A program made the position numbers and the translations under genes. Below are positions 17,057 through 28,300 of a DNA stretch of 55,364 nt, piece after piece. Location: the NCBI GenBank assembly GCA_903862655.1, contig CAIOZA010000086.1, positions 1-55,364 on the forward strand, read 5' to 3'. Under the pieces are notes generated by a model that searched no databases, was not told the origin of the DNA, and saw nothing but the letters and a program-made list of their open reading frames with translations. Numbering within the stretch: the stretch's first letter is position 1; every line of letters begins with the position of its first letter. The DNA comes from an uncultured Ignavibacteria bacterium (lineage in GTDB: Bacteria > Bacteroidota > Ignavibacteria > Kapaibacteriales > UBA2268).

Positions 17057-17954
17057 TGTTAGTTACCTGAGGTGGTTGATGTTTCCAGCGTTTATGCATC
17101 CATGCCCATTGATCGGGATGTTCACGGATAGCATCCTCAAGCATCTTTACATGTCGTTTTGTGAATTCCTCAATTCCATGTTTGTCATACTTAAGATCGT
17201 CGTGGGGTATCTGTTTCAAATCAACAAGATAGGTACCATCGGTTTGACGTACAGCAACACCATAAATAACCGGCACATTAAATCTGAGAGCCAAACTTGC
17301 CGGAGCTTCATAAGTTGCTGCTGGTCTGCCAAAGAAGTCAACAAATATATCCTTATTGCTCGTGGCACTCTGATCAACGAGAAGAGCAACAATCTGATTC
17401 TTCTTGATAGCATTAACTATCTCACGAGCGGCTTGATAACGTGAGGTAGTCATGTTGCCAAATTTTGTTCTCATTCTATACATGTCATTACTCATATATT
17501 TATTACGCTGAGGTTCGACTACCATAATTATTGGTAGAGGAACTTGAATGCCTCCACCAAGTGCAAGGATTTCCCAATTACCCAAATGGCCAGAAAGCAT
17601 TAATATTCCTAAATTCTGCTTAGCTAATTCTTCAACTAATTCCAGATGATTAAACCTGATATATTTGTTCAGTTTTGATTTAGAAATAGTCCTTAACAAA
17701 AGTATTTCGAGAAGTACAATCCCAAGATTTCTGAAACAACCGTTTGTTGTTTCGTTTACCCAACTTGAGGATTTGTCAGGAAAAGCTTGAGAAAGATTCC
17801 TGGAAGCAATTTGAACCCGTTTTGGAATAAACAGAGCGATCAGCCTGCCGAATATAGCTCCCAGCCGTGTTCTCATCTTGATTGTGAGGGCATTTGTCAG
17901 AAAGCTAAGGCAGACCAAAAAGCTATATATTATGTAGTTTAGTAATTTTTGCAT
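17049..17954 (-). CDS. Lipid A late acyltransferase (LpxL/HtrB family)
   Basis: A 301-residue membrane-bound acyltransferase. After a hydrophobic N-terminal anchor (about 5-25) comes the catalytic HX4E motif HLGNWE (His123, Glu128), followed by the conserved VEPQRNKYMSND, VALLVDQS, DFFGRPA and APASLALRF segments. It adds secondary acyl chains to lipid A precursors at the inner membrane. It lies between a GWxTD gene (23-bp gap) and the heptosyltransferase gene (8-bp overlap), which supports an envelope operon. Confidence 0.92.
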   Translation of the reverse strand: MQKLLNYIIYSFLVCLSFLTNALTIKMRTRLGAIFGRLIALFIPKRVQIASRNLSQAFPDKSSSWVNETTNGCFRNLGIVLLEILLLRTISKSKLNKYIRFNHLELVEELAKQNLGILMLSGHLGNWEILALGGGIQVPLPIIMVVEPQRNKYMSNDMYRMRTKFGNMTTSRYQAAREIVNAIKKNQIVALLVDQSATSNKDIFVDFFGRPAATYEAPASLALRFNVPVIYGVAVRQTDGTYLVDLKQIPHDDLKYDKHGIEEFTKRHVKMLEDAIREHPDQWAWMHKRWKHQPPQVTNNA

Positions 17955-17977
17955 GGAGATATTTATTAATTTCCCGG

Positions 17978-19390
17978 CTAATAACCGCCGGATGATTTTC
18001 GGATTTTCTGTTCGATGTATTGCTCTTTCCAGGTATCATTAATGACTTCACCGGAAGCAGTAGAATGTACCTGAAGATAACTTCCATTGTTAGAGAAATC
18101 AATAAAGACAAACTGAACACCACCCTGAATTTCATCGTAATGCCAGATTTCGTAGGCAGGTTGTTCAGCTTTTTGAGGGACCCGGTCAATAGTTGTCGGG
18201 TACTTATATTTGATAAGTACTCTTCCCCTATCGGTCTTCCAACCTTCCTTCATTAGTCCAATTTTATATTTTTCATTAGCAAAGTCGACTCTTTGCCTGA
18301 AATCTTCAAGTTCTTTGTTGACGAAAGCAGTAGTATCGGGATTTCGTTTTTTCCAGAAAGCAAACAGGAACCTCTGCTTTGCAGGAGTGGATGAACACCG
18401 TTCGAATATATCCTTTTCGTAATCATCAGTTATCCATTTTATCTGTTGAAATGATATTTCTACTTTCTCAGGACCCATGGTAGAGAATTCGCTTCTCTCG
18501 AATGAATAATTTTCAAGGAAAGGAGTTAGTTCCTGTAGTTTAATGTCAGCATTAAGAATAAAAATTTTCTTTGTCGACGACACAGAATCGTCATCGGAAT
18601 CTCTTGATTTTACAGTAATACGATAAAAGTAAACTCCTCCGCCAAGAGCTTCGAGCGGTATCGAAATTATGTCGACAAACGAATCACCCTGAGGTTTTTT
18701 GTCACGTTCATATTTAAATACTTCAGAATTGGTAGCATCGAAGAGCTGATAAAGGATTCTTACACCATTTTTTCCAAATTTATTCAATCGATAAATTTCT
18801 GCATAAGAGTTCAATGGTTCTTTATTTGCCAAAATCTCAGCTTTGGGATTGGGGACAACAAACAGGCCTTTCTTTTTGAAAGAATCACTCCAGTCAGCAG
18901 ATTTATTACGTTCACTTTCTATGGCAATGGATAACTGGATATCACTGATATCAATATTGTTTTGCTTAATTTTTCTGGAATTTAAATCCAGTTTTTTTGT
19001 ATTTGTATTACTCTGATTGGATGAATCGGAGGCTGACAATAGCAACTTATATTTCCCTATTGGGATATTGAAGCGATAAATACTTATGAAATCGGAGGTG
19101 TATCCACTAATTTCCTTGCTAGAGAAAATAGGTTGTTCCCATTTAAGGGAATCAATGGCTATGTTATCTTTTAGGATAAGAAGTTTCATGAATACCATAG
19201 CCCGATATCCGTTGGATTCCATATGATATGTTACTGAATTATCGGGAAATGAATAATACACCTCACAAATTGATTTTGCATCGTCGAGATAAAAAGATGC
19301 AGCATCAAAGTCAAGCTTTATCTGTGCTTCGGAATTTGAAGTAATTAAGGATAAAGCCAAAATAAGCAGACATATTGAATATTTAATCAT
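17978..19390 (-). CDS. GWxTD-domain secreted protein
   Basis: The 470-residue product has a signal peptide (about 1-22) and two beta-sandwich stretches. It ends in a GWxTD domain: EDFRQRVDFANEKY, then EGWKTDRGRVLIKYKYP (about 382-398), which holds the namesake motif, and a closing YEIWHYDEIQGG. GWxTD proteins are common in Bacteroidota, Acidobacteriota and relatives; their role is not established and they tend to be periplasmic or surface-bound. It begins just after the terminator of the PorV-like gene and seems to head the operon with lpxL and waaF genes. Confidence 0.88.
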   Translation of the reverse strand: MIKYSICLLILALSLITSNSEAQIKLDFDAASFYLDDAKSICEVYYSFPDNSVTYHMESNGYRAMVFMKLLILKDNIAIDSLKWEQPIFSSKEISGYTSDFISIYRFNIPIGKYKLLLSASDSSNQSNTNTKKLDLNSRKIKQNNIDISDIQLSIAIESERNKSADWSDSFKKKGLFVVPNPKAEILANKEPLNSYAEIYRLNKFGKNGVRILYQLFDATNSEVFKYERDKKPQGDSFVDIISIPLEALGGGVYFYRITVKSRDSDDDSVSSTKKIFILNADIKLQELTPFLENYSFERSEFSTMGPEKVEISFQQIKWITDDYEKDIFERCSSTPAKQRFLFAFWKKRNPDTTAFVNKELEDFRQRVDFANEKYKIGLMKEGWKTDRGRVLIKYKYPTTIDRVPQKAEQPAYEIWHYDEIQGGVQFVFIDFSNNGSYLQVHSTASGEVINDTWKEQYIEQKIRKSSGGY

Positions 19391-19416
19391 TAATCCAAAT
19401 ATTATAGTAAAAAAAA

Positions 19417-19448
19417 AATTGCCGTTGTATCATTATACAACGGCAATT
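19417..19448 (-). terminator. Rho-independent terminator of the PorV-like gene
   Basis: A 13-bp perfect stem (aattgccgttgta and its mirror) with a short loop is followed on the minus strand by ten T. It closes the long sigma-to-PorV gene block. Confidence 0.95.
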
Positions 19449-19473
19449 TAATCATATAATTTGAAATAAAGAA

Positions 19474-20520
19474 TTATTTCATTTTAACACTAACACCTAT
19501 TCTGTTAACCAGACCGAGATTGGAAGTCGGAGTAATTGAATAATCAAGCGATCCATCGATACCGCCACCAATGTACTTTATGCCGACACCACCACAAATA
19601 TTAAATTGTGACTGGCCAAATACATACCCACCGCGAAGTGAAAGAAGATCGTTCCATGTGTACTCAGCACCAACAATGTACTGTTCAGAAATATCGGACA
19701 TAGTAACGAAATCAAATGCAGCAGTGAGAACATGTTCTTCAGATTTGATAACCTCGGAAGAAATACCAGCACGGAAAGTTAAAGGCAACTGGAAAGGATA
19801 TGCCAGAAGAGCATAATCCTGAGGAGCCTGTTTGAAAGCTTGATCAATTTTCATAGTTTTCTGTAGGTCTGAACCAGAATATTGCTGTTCTGTTCCAAGG
19901 TTCATGATAGCAAATCCAATTTTTATACCCTGAACACCTGTTTCATATTTAGTACCGATATCGAATGCAAGTCCACCAGCACTAAGATTGGCAATGCCAT
20001 TGCTAACATATTTAGCAGTAACGCCAAAGGAGAACTGATCGGTAAGGAAACCACTCAGAGTGATTCCACCGGATAGATCCTGAACTTTGTAGAAAAGTCC
20101 AGTACCATCGGGTTGATCGAAAGTTGTAATTTCAATATTCTGACTAGAGAGAGAAATAATTTGTGCAGCAATCTGGAAGTTTGTTCCAATAGGCATAGTA
20201 GCTGCAGCAAACATGTGGGAATAGCCATAGAACCAGGAAGTATAGGAAAATGATCCTGATACGCCCTTAACGTCGGCTAAACCAGCAGGATTCCAATAGA
20301 GAGCAGTGAGATCGTTTGCAACAGATGAATAAGCTCCACCCATACCAGCAGCACGCGCTCCAACACCAATTTTCAAGAACTGGCCACCGGCTGCTCCGAC
20401 CTTAACAAACTGGCCACCGGATGAACCTTTGATTGCACTTACCGGATCGACTGCAAGAGCAGGCAAAACGATTATAACCATCAGAAGTGCAATTAAATTA
20501 AATTTAAATATTTTTTTCAT
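19474..20520 (-). CDS. PorV/PorQ-family outer-membrane protein
   Basis: The 348-residue protein has a signal peptide (about 1-23) and the family's N-terminal mark: GQFLKIGVGARAAGMGGAYS (about 46-65), then ALYWNPAGLA, followed by a FadL-like 14-strand barrel pattern ending in IGVSVKMK. In T9SS, PorV carries cargo from the translocon to the sortase PorU; PorQ-like members have related roles. GGAG lies 10 bp upstream of the ATG. It is preceded by the giant 1567-residue gene and followed by a strong terminator. A specific PorV assignment would need comparison with other family copies in the genome. Confidence 0.88.
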   Translation of the reverse strand: MKKIFKFNLIALLMVIIVLPALAVDPVSAIKGSSGGQFVKVGAAGGQFLKIGVGARAAGMGGAYSSVANDLTALYWNPAGLADVKGVSGSFSYTSWFYGYSHMFAAATMPIGTNFQIAAQIISLSSQNIEITTFDQPDGTGLFYKVQDLSGGITLSGFLTDQFSFGVTAKYVSNGIANLSAGGLAFDIGTKYETGVQGIKIGFAIMNLGTEQQYSGSDLQKTMKIDQAFKQAPQDYALLAYPFQLPLTFRAGISSEVIKSEEHVLTAAFDFVTMSDISEQYIVGAEYTWNDLLSLRGGYVFGQSQFNICGGVGIKYIGGGIDGSLDYSITPTSNLGLVNRIGVSVKMK

Positions 20521-20557
20521 AATTATATATCTCCAATTTTATTGTTCCGATTGTTAA

Positions 20558-23500
20558 TTAATTTTCAGGTATTAAACGGAATCCACCGACTACGACTGAG
20601 AAATGCACTACTGACTCAACGCCATTATCGGCTTTGATGACAGCTATGAATGCCTGACTCTGGACTCTCTGCTGGTTGCTTGAAAGTAAATTCCAAACAT
20701 CAAGAGCGTGCTTGGTTGCATCTGTCGCATTAGTTTCATCGTGATTTACTACCTGAACAAGATCGCCTGCTACAGTAAATATGCTGATTGTGCATCGCTT
20801 TGGAAGCTTAGTAAAGTATAACTTTGCATCGTAAGGCGAAGCCTGCATCTGATGTGTAATGTAGTAAGGATTCGGAACAACCGTAATCTTGTCTAGCATT
20901 TCTTTAGTATAATCATTGTTAGTTACTTCTGAACCGGATACTTTTACTCTAACCTTTGCACCGGGCATAGGCAGACCGAAAGCACCACCGCTAACTTTTA
21001 GTGTAACGTTATCACCGGCTTTGAAGTCAGTTCCATAGACATAAGCAGTGTCGGGGATATTAGGCCATTGTCTAATACCTGTTTTTTCGAATTGTCCTTT
21101 GTTGGCATAATCGAAATTGAAGGAGACACCAGCAATGCTAATTTGATTTGTAAAATCGACAGTATCGACACCATCTGTTGAGATACCTGAGAGATAGTAT
21201 CTGCCCTGTTGTCCTGCAATAAGCTCTTTGTATTTTGCAACACTGTCGGAAGGTACGGCTCTTTGATCAGGCATTTTAAGAGTTTTGCTGTTATATCTTG
21301 AGTTAACCCAAGCCATAGCGCATAGGTTAAATTTGCCAATAAAATCATCACTCTTTAGACCTAAACTCTTCAAGTATGGAGTTCCTTTATGTCTGACTTC
21401 ACCTGGCTGAGCTACTCCATCATCAATTGGGAATGACATGTGTTCAAAAGGTACATTGTATTTAACAATTGAAGAATCCCCAAATTCATTTGGTCTTCTG
21501 TAGCTTCTAGCATTTGCAACAGTTGCAGTCAAATAAGGCACTTTGAAAGTCTTAGTCATTTGAGGACCAGGAGTCTTTTTGCCGAAGGTCAAAGTCATAT
21601 CTTCTGTACCGCCTGGTTGGAATGTGAGAACAAAATCACCTCCACCATTGTTAAAGCTGCCATAAGACGGCTGACCATAAGCTGTATAAGTTCCAAAAAC
21701 TCCTTTGTCGCCATAGCCAATTTCTTTGCCATAACTAATAAAACCATTCATATATGTTGTATTGATATATGTCGGGTCGTTCCAATTAGAGCCAAGATGA
21801 GGATAATATGGTGTCATGCCAATTGTTGTTCTCTTGCTGTTTGTATCCGGTCTGAAGGCACCGCCATTCTGCTGAAGAGAATAATTGAATGAGAACCCAA
21901 AAGTATTCTCATAGGGCATCACAAATGGCTGAGAATAGCAATAACCATACTGACGGAAGTCACCTGTTGTGAAATAACCGCTTCTTTGGAATACTTCATT
22001 GTTATGGAATAAACCAAATGATGAGGATCTTTCCGGATGAACAGGGTCTATAATGGTTGTATCAGACATATACCAGGATTGAGCATTCTCGGTAAATCCG
22101 CCTCTGTAAGACCAATTGCATGGATCGGATTCGAAAATTGTTCTGCCTGAGAATACAAGTCTACCTGTTGTAATATCTGTTACGACAACATTACGATAGT
22201 AAAGACCAAATTCTATTGTTCTTATAGGAGTTGTTTCAGGAAGAGGAACTTCTGATAATTGCCAATATGGAGAGAATACAAGTTCGAGCTCATGTCCGGC
22301 AAGTAATTGATTAACTCTGTCCTGATTAGTACCATAGAATTTAAAGTCATAAAGTCCACCAATTTTTGCACTGTCGACATAGGTAACAGTAAATTGTGAT
22401 TGGTTGCCAGCAGGTGAAGCTGCAGGATGTGTACGCTTTTGATTAGGGAGGCCTTCGGAAGCATCATTCAATTTACCTGGTGTAGGCTGATTGAATGCAC
22501 CTTCGTCAAAAGCTAAAATTCTATAATTATAATCAACAGAATTTAGAAGTTTTTCTGTTTTTGTAGGATCACTGTTAGTAGATATGAAACCGTCCCGGTT
22601 GTCATCGCCGATGTCAGTGAATGTACGACCGTTAGTAATTAATGACATGAAGGGAGCGATAACATTTATACGAACAGAATCAGATTGTTCAAATTTGCTG
22701 AATTTTACTTTAGCATATCCGGCTTTGATAAAGTTATATACCTGATCGAGTACCTGTTTGATTTTATTGGTATCGTTCATGCATTTATTTATTCCAAGTG
22801 GAAGAGGTATAATTCTATCAATAAGCAACTGTGGCTTTCCATTGATGACAGCATTCCTGTAAGTATTCTTAAGATACAATGTATCTGCAACTCTCTTTAA
22901 TAGGAGTGCCGTATCAAGCGGATTGATATTAATAGTCTCTAACTGAGTCAGCAATGGATTGTATGGAACAGTAGCAGGATCGAGCTTAATTTGTCCAATC
23001 AAAACATCAGTCAGCAGTTTATTTGTATTTGACGATGGCTTGAAAGGATTGTAATAAAGCGGCAGAGCTGCATTATTAAGCACTTTCTCATAGTATTTGC
23101 CCCAAGGTGCACTAACAGAACCGGTATCGATAAGACCGATAACAGGTAAATAGGCACCACTGAAAGGCTGAGTACTGAACATATTCCAAGCCTTGACAAT
23201 TGAGTCTCTGAACAATTTAACACCACGACCGACGCGCATAACGCAAATGGAAGTAGAGTCTATTGTTCCATCAGGAAGATAAACAGGACCTACGATTCTC
23301 AAAGAATCGATCATAGGCAGATCGGCTACTTTTAAATCGCTGCGACCAGCTTTGTAATCTGATTTGTAGCATGGTGTTGGAATGCTCCATGCTGCTACTT
23401 GTTTCCAGCCGAGAGGACCTTTAGTTTTCGGATCATCGGGTGTGGTTGTAGCAATAACATTTGTATTGAATGTGTCAATGTCAGTTCTACGGGCACGATA

Positions 23501-25261
23501 GATTCTGTAGCCCATAAAAGCAAGACCCATTTCCAGATCATCGACGGACATTTCGGACGTGCTGTCGAATTCAATCTGAACTGCGTTGTTCAGAGGTGTC
23601 CATTTTGTGATGATAGTTCTATCCGGAGGCTGAGGAGCACGGAAGTTATCATCATAGACAGCCTGAGCAAATTTGTCTTTTTTGACGAGTTCGGCTAAGT
23701 CGGCAACTGAACCATCAGCTTCATCACGAACGGCCGGTGATGCGAGTATCATACCCACAACAACACGTGCTGTATCGCCGGGAAGCATGTTGAATGGACC
23801 AGTAGACATCATGAATCTTTTATCACCGGAACCATTATCACCGTCGCGGGATTTGGAAGACATAAAGTTATATCTTTCGTCATCACCATTTTTGTCTTCG
23901 GTGATTGGCCAGTTACGGAAAGTCTGAAGGCCAAGCTGTTCTCTATTTCTGTAGAATTTCTTATCTCTTCTGATATTGTCAACTATATTGAATAACTGAT
24001 TAACAACAGTGTCAAGCTTGCCACTATTGTCAGTTATGGTCATTGTTGAATGTTTAACTAATGTGTCTGACAGTACAATCAATGAATCTCTGCTTCCAGT
24101 TATAGTGCTGTCCTTCCAGACAGGAACAACAACAGTAGTATCTGTCATGATCATGTATTCTTTAATTTCGTAGGTCGATACGTTACCGACTGTTGTAAGA
24201 GTAATCTTTTTAGGAAGGTTTACAACATAAACAGCGGGGCTTTCGAGGAAGTCGAATCCAAGATAACCGAATCCCTGACCTTTTTCGCCCTGATCTGTCA
24301 TAGACCACTGAACAGCAAGGTTCAATGAAGGATCTTCTTCGTAATACCGGCAACGGTCATTACCAGCACCGTTCTGGGAGTTAGTAGCAACTGCGATATC
24401 AACGTCCATAACAGGAGCCATCCAGCATTGCTGTAGAGTATCCTTAGAATAATTAGTAATTTCATACTTCAAAAATATAAAATCACGATAATCACCGAAA
24501 CCCCATGAGTAGATCATCTGTTCGAACTGAAGACGCAGAGGATAGCCAAGATTCTTACGCTGACTTGCACCACCATCATAAAGACTCAGATCAGTATCCT
24601 TATAAGTACTGAAAATATCTTCACCGGAAATGAATGCAGGACCTTTTGCATAAGTTGCTCTACTTCTTGCGGCCTTGTCATCAATATATCTACCGAAATA
24701 CCTGTCAACCTTGATTGTGTCTTCCTTTGCAATATCCCAAATGGGCCAGCTTTCGCCGTCATCCGGCAATACAGGAGCGCCGTCTCCAGCCTTAAAATCG
24801 GTTGAGAAATAAGTTCTGTACTTTGTAATTTCATTATTATCGGGAAGATCTTTAGCTGTTGAAGTAGGATCCATACGACCCGGAGCCATCCATGATTTTC
24901 CGTTGTTCGGGTTGTAAGTTATTGTGCAATATTTTCTTGTTGTTGTGTCACCTGGTCTTACCTTGATAGCAGCTAACCAAACACCGCCGGCAAAGATATA
25001 CTGGTTCTGTGAACCACGGGGCCAATAGCCACCGCCTCTGTTTCTAGCGACGTCCAACCCAAAAATACCATAATTAGTTGTATAGAACTGAATATTACTA
25101 ACAGTATTTTTCTGGAGATCGTAGATCTGTGAAACTTTACGTAGTTCTTCATCGCTTTTCCCTTTTTCATTTTCTATTGGTCTGGCATTGAGACCGAAAG
25201 AAGAAAAAGCAAAAACGATAAACCATAGTACCAGAACTACTCCTATGTTTTTCTTTAACAT
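20558..25261 (-). CDS. Giant secreted protein with a FlgD-like C-terminus
   Basis: This 1567-residue protein has a signal peptide (about 1-27). Near residues 70-100 it carries the motif YWPRGSQNQYIFAGGVWLAA, which I associate with large secreted proteins of Ignavibacteria-type genomes. Long beta-rich stretches follow, with fibronectin-like parts around 555-640. The last about 100 residues (from VVPNPYY) have an Ig fold similar to the FlgD/T9SS type, with LYFTKLPKRCTISIFTVAGD. The end, VVVGGFRLIPEN, is not a canonical sorting tail, so export by T9SS is possible but unproven. It sits between the TonB-receptor and PorV-like genes, suggesting a shared surface function. I cannot assign a biochemical activity. 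Confidence 0.75.
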   Translation of the reverse strand: MLKKNIGVVLVLWFIVFAFSSFGLNARPIENEKGKSDEELRKVSQIYDLQKNTVSNIQFYTTNYGIFGLDVARNRGGGYWPRGSQNQYIFAGGVWLAAIKVRPGDTTTRKYCTITYNPNNGKSWMAPGRMDPTSTAKDLPDNNEITKYRTYFSTDFKAGDGAPVLPDDGESWPIWDIAKEDTIKVDRYFGRYIDDKAARSRATYAKGPAFISGEDIFSTYKDTDLSLYDGGASQRKNLGYPLRLQFEQMIYSWGFGDYRDFIFLKYEITNYSKDTLQQCWMAPVMDVDIAVATNSQNGAGNDRCRYYEEDPSLNLAVQWSMTDQGEKGQGFGYLGFDFLESPAVYVVNLPKKITLTTVGNVSTYEIKEYMIMTDTTVVVPVWKDSTITGSRDSLIVLSDTLVKHSTMTITDNSGKLDTVVNQLFNIVDNIRRDKKFYRNREQLGLQTFRNWPITEDKNGDDERYNFMSSKSRDGDNGSGDKRFMMSTGPFNMLPGDTARVVVGMILASPAVRDEADGSVADLAELVKKDKFAQAVYDDNFRAPQPPDRTIITKWTPLNNAVQIEFDSTSEMSVDDLEMGLAFMGYRIYRARRTDIDTFNTNVIATTTPDDPKTKGPLGWKQVAAWSIPTPCYKSDYKAGRSDLKVADLPMIDSLRIVGPVYLPDGTIDSTSICVMRVGRGVKLFRDSIVKAWNMFSTQPFSGAYLPVIGLIDTGSVSAPWGKYYEKVLNNAALPLYYNPFKPSSNTNKLLTDVLIGQIKLDPATVPYNPLLTQLETININPLDTALLLKRVADTLYLKNTYRNAVINGKPQLLIDRIIPLPLGINKCMNDTNKIKQVLDQVYNFIKAGYAKVKFSKFEQSDSVRINVIAPFMSLITNGRTFTDIGDDNRDGFISTNSDPTKTEKLLNSVDYNYRILAFDEGAFNQPTPGKLNDASEGLPNQKRTHPAASPAGNQSQFTVTYVDSAKIGGLYDFKFYGTNQDRVNQLLAGHELELVFSPYWQLSEVPLPETTPIRTIEFGLYYRNVVVTDITTGRLVFSGRTIFESDPCNWSYRGGFTENAQSWYMSDTTIIDPVHPERSSSFGLFHNNEVFQRSGYFTTGDFRQYGYCYSQPFVMPYENTFGFSFNYSLQQNGGAFRPDTNSKRTTIGMTPYYPHLGSNWNDPTYINTTYMNGFISYGKEIGYGDKGVFGTYTAYGQPSYGSFNNGGGDFVLTFQPGGTEDMTLTFGKKTPGPQMTKTFKVPYLTATVANARSYRRPNEFGDSSIVKYNVPFEHMSFPIDDGVAQPGEVRHKGTPYLKSLGLKSDDFIGKFNLCAMAWVNSRYNSKTLKMPDQRAVPSDSVAKYKELIAGQQGRYYLSGISTDGVDTVDFTNQISIAGVSFNFDYANKGQFEKTGIRQWPNIPDTAYVYGTDFKAGDNVTLKVSGGAFGLPMPGAKVRVKVSGSEVTNNDYTKEMLDKITVVPNPYYITHQMQASPYDAKLYFTKLPKRCTISIFTVAGDLVQVVNHDETNATDATKHALDVWNLLSSNQQRVQSQAFIAVIKADNGVESVVHFSVVVGGFRLIPEN

Positions 25262-25314
25262 TTAATTTACCCTTTTTATTGTAATTATTTTTTTCATTTT
25301 CAATTATTTGTCAA

Positions 25315-28300
25315 TTAAAACCGGAACATAAGTCCGCAATAAACTGTAATAGGTGCCATGAAATTTCCTTTGAAACTTCTTATTACCTCGAGATATTCTT
25401 CAAATCTCTGGGCTTTTTCTGCTAAGGTAACAACACCATTTTTGTCAACATCACCATTTATTCCATAGTATCTTTCACCATAGATGTTATACTGTTCGGC
25501 TGAGAATGATTCTGCAATACCATAATTACCATATCTGTAATATTCAGTAGGGCTGAAGTCGGTAATAGGCTTGTAGAAGTTAGTACCATCATCAATAGGA
25601 TCACCTGTTCTAGCAAACACAGAAGCTGCCTGTCTGTTATTGAACATATTGTCAATATCGACAAAGAAGGTCAGGCTGGATTTACCAGCTGATTCGCCAA
25701 ACCAATCTTTTAGATCGAATGTTCTCTGGAATCTGAAGTTAGTGTTCCAGAATGAAGGCTGTCTTTCGGCATTTTCATCACCGATAGCGTTACCAGCTTT
25801 ATCGAGTTTAGTATAAGGTGTTCCTGTTTGGAACCAAGCTGTGAAATTGATCGAAGTATTTTCGAGCAGGTTAATTCCACCAATAGAAGGACCTTCGCCT
25901 CTTCCCCAGACTGCGTTGAGAATAGCGTTGATTCTGTGGAGTCTATCCACACCAGTAGCGAAAGGTGCAAGAGGATAAGCAGATTGATCGGTGAAAGGAT
26001 CAACAGGTCTGTTATAATTTGAACCCGGACCAGCTGCTGTTGCAACACTTTGCGACAGGTTATAATTAAGAGTGAATCCAAAATGATCAATTGGACGTTT
26101 TCTTAATTCAATTTCTAATCCTTTTGAGTTGCCATAATCAGATACTGTATAAAGGAAGTATGGATTAGGAACTGCCTCAACTGCGGAAATACCCAGCTGA
26201 TTATAAATGTCTTTGTAGTAAGCTGAAATATCGAGAGCGAAATCATCGGTCATCTGATTCTTGTATTCAATTGAATATTGATTAACTCTCTGTGCTTCAA
26301 GATTAGGATTACCAATAGGCTGATTGCCTCTGAGCTCGCTGACGTTGAAACCATCGAACATATAGCCCATCTGTGGCATCATGAATAAAAGACCATAAGA
26401 CAATGATACGTTAGAACGGTCAGTTATAGGATAAGTAACGTTAATTCTTGGACTAATCTGGAATTTTGCATTAACGTCAGCAAAACCACTGTCAGAAGAA
26501 ATTGACTGGAATTTATCAAGAATTGTTCTGTATCTGGAATTAGGATTGAAATAATCGAATCTCAAGCCCGGGGTGAAGATAATTCCTTTGTAAGTAATCT
26601 GATCCTGAACGTAAGCTGAAATATTCAGAGGATTGAAACCTTTGCTAGTAACGTCATACACAGCAGGTTCATCATATTTATAAAGGTTTCCACCATATTG
26701 GTCTGTATAAACATCGAAGAATGGATTACCGTCCCAAGGAAGACCGTTTTCAGATCTCTTGATAGAATATAAGCGGACTTCAAATCCAGTCTTGAATGAA
26801 TGTTCCCAATCACCGGTAATATCATAATTGTAGTTACCATCGACCTGCCAGTAGTTACCATTTCTGAAGTCGAAACCACTACCATTACCATGGTTCATGA
26901 AATAATTAACCAATCCCCATGCATTTTCACCAGTAGCAGCGGAACCGGAACCTTCGTAGTATCCAGTTAAAGGATTTAACAAGGCATTGTCACCTTGGAG
27001 ATAACCATCATTAGTGAATCTTGATCCAGTCAGGAATTCGTAATGATCGATAACCTTATCTCTTCCAAGAGTGAGCTTGCTATTAATAACCTCATATTTA
27101 TCCTGGGGTTCAATAATCTGAAATCCAGAGAAATAACCCGGAGCATCAAAATTTGCTCTTTTGCCCTGTGCATCGCTATTGGTATTATTTGAAATATTTA
27201 ATTCATAGAAACTGTTTGAACTTAATCTGTGGTTAAGTTTTGCCATAATATTTATAACTGTCTGGTTAGCAACCGGCTGTTTTGCAATGTTTTCGGCTAC
27301 ACCAAAAGTATTAAGACCTTCGATGGCACCAGGGGTAGTAGCATAAAGCCAGCTCATTCCACCTGTTTCGACGTTGGTCATACCAAATGAACCACCAACA
27401 ACCAAGTCGATATCGGCAGTGACAGCAAATTTCATTCTGCCAGTGATGTTCTTAACCCAAGATTGATTATTGTCATACTGTCCCAAATTATTCTGGGATA
27501 AATTTCCCTGAAGATCATAATGAAGAGGGTCATAGATTTTATAGCTATTTCCGCGGTATTTTTCGTAGAAATATCTGGAAGAAATATAAAAAGTTGATTT
27601 ATTTAAACCTGGAAGAGGACCACCAACACCGAAATCGAGACCGGTTTCCTGAGAACCCTGAAGCTGAGCACCCGAACCATTTTCAGTATAATTTAATCTG
27701 TCGCCCTCGCGATAAAGCTGTAATCCTGATTTCTGAGAACCGAAAAGGAACGGGACATCAGTTCTCCAACGGAGTAAACCTTCGTAAGCATCGGTTCTAC
27801 CTGATTTTGTGCTTGTATTAACAAAACCACCTAGAGCATTACCGTATTCAGCTGAGAAACCACCGGTGAGAACCTGAACTTCTTCTGCGGCGAATGAGCT
27901 GATCATAGGATAGTAGCTTGAACCCATGATACCAAAACTACCGGTAAATTGATTACCAACATCGGTTCCGTCAACACGGATCTGAGATTCATTTTCTCTG
28001 GATCCACGAATAACAAATCCACCGCCAGTATTGAACACACCAGCACTAAGACCAACGATAGACTGGATACCTTCACGACCGATATTCTCTAAACCGGCTT
28101 TATCCTGACCTCTAATCAAACCAATCTGTTTGTTATTGACAAGTTTATCGGCTGTAATTTCAACTACGCCAGTAGTTACATCTCCGCCTTCTTGCTTCAA
28201 AGTAACATTAACCTCAGTAGGTTCGTCAGCAGAAATTTTTACCTGAGTTGAGTGTGGCTTCATACCAACGAAAGAGATTTTTACAACCCAAGTGCCAGGA

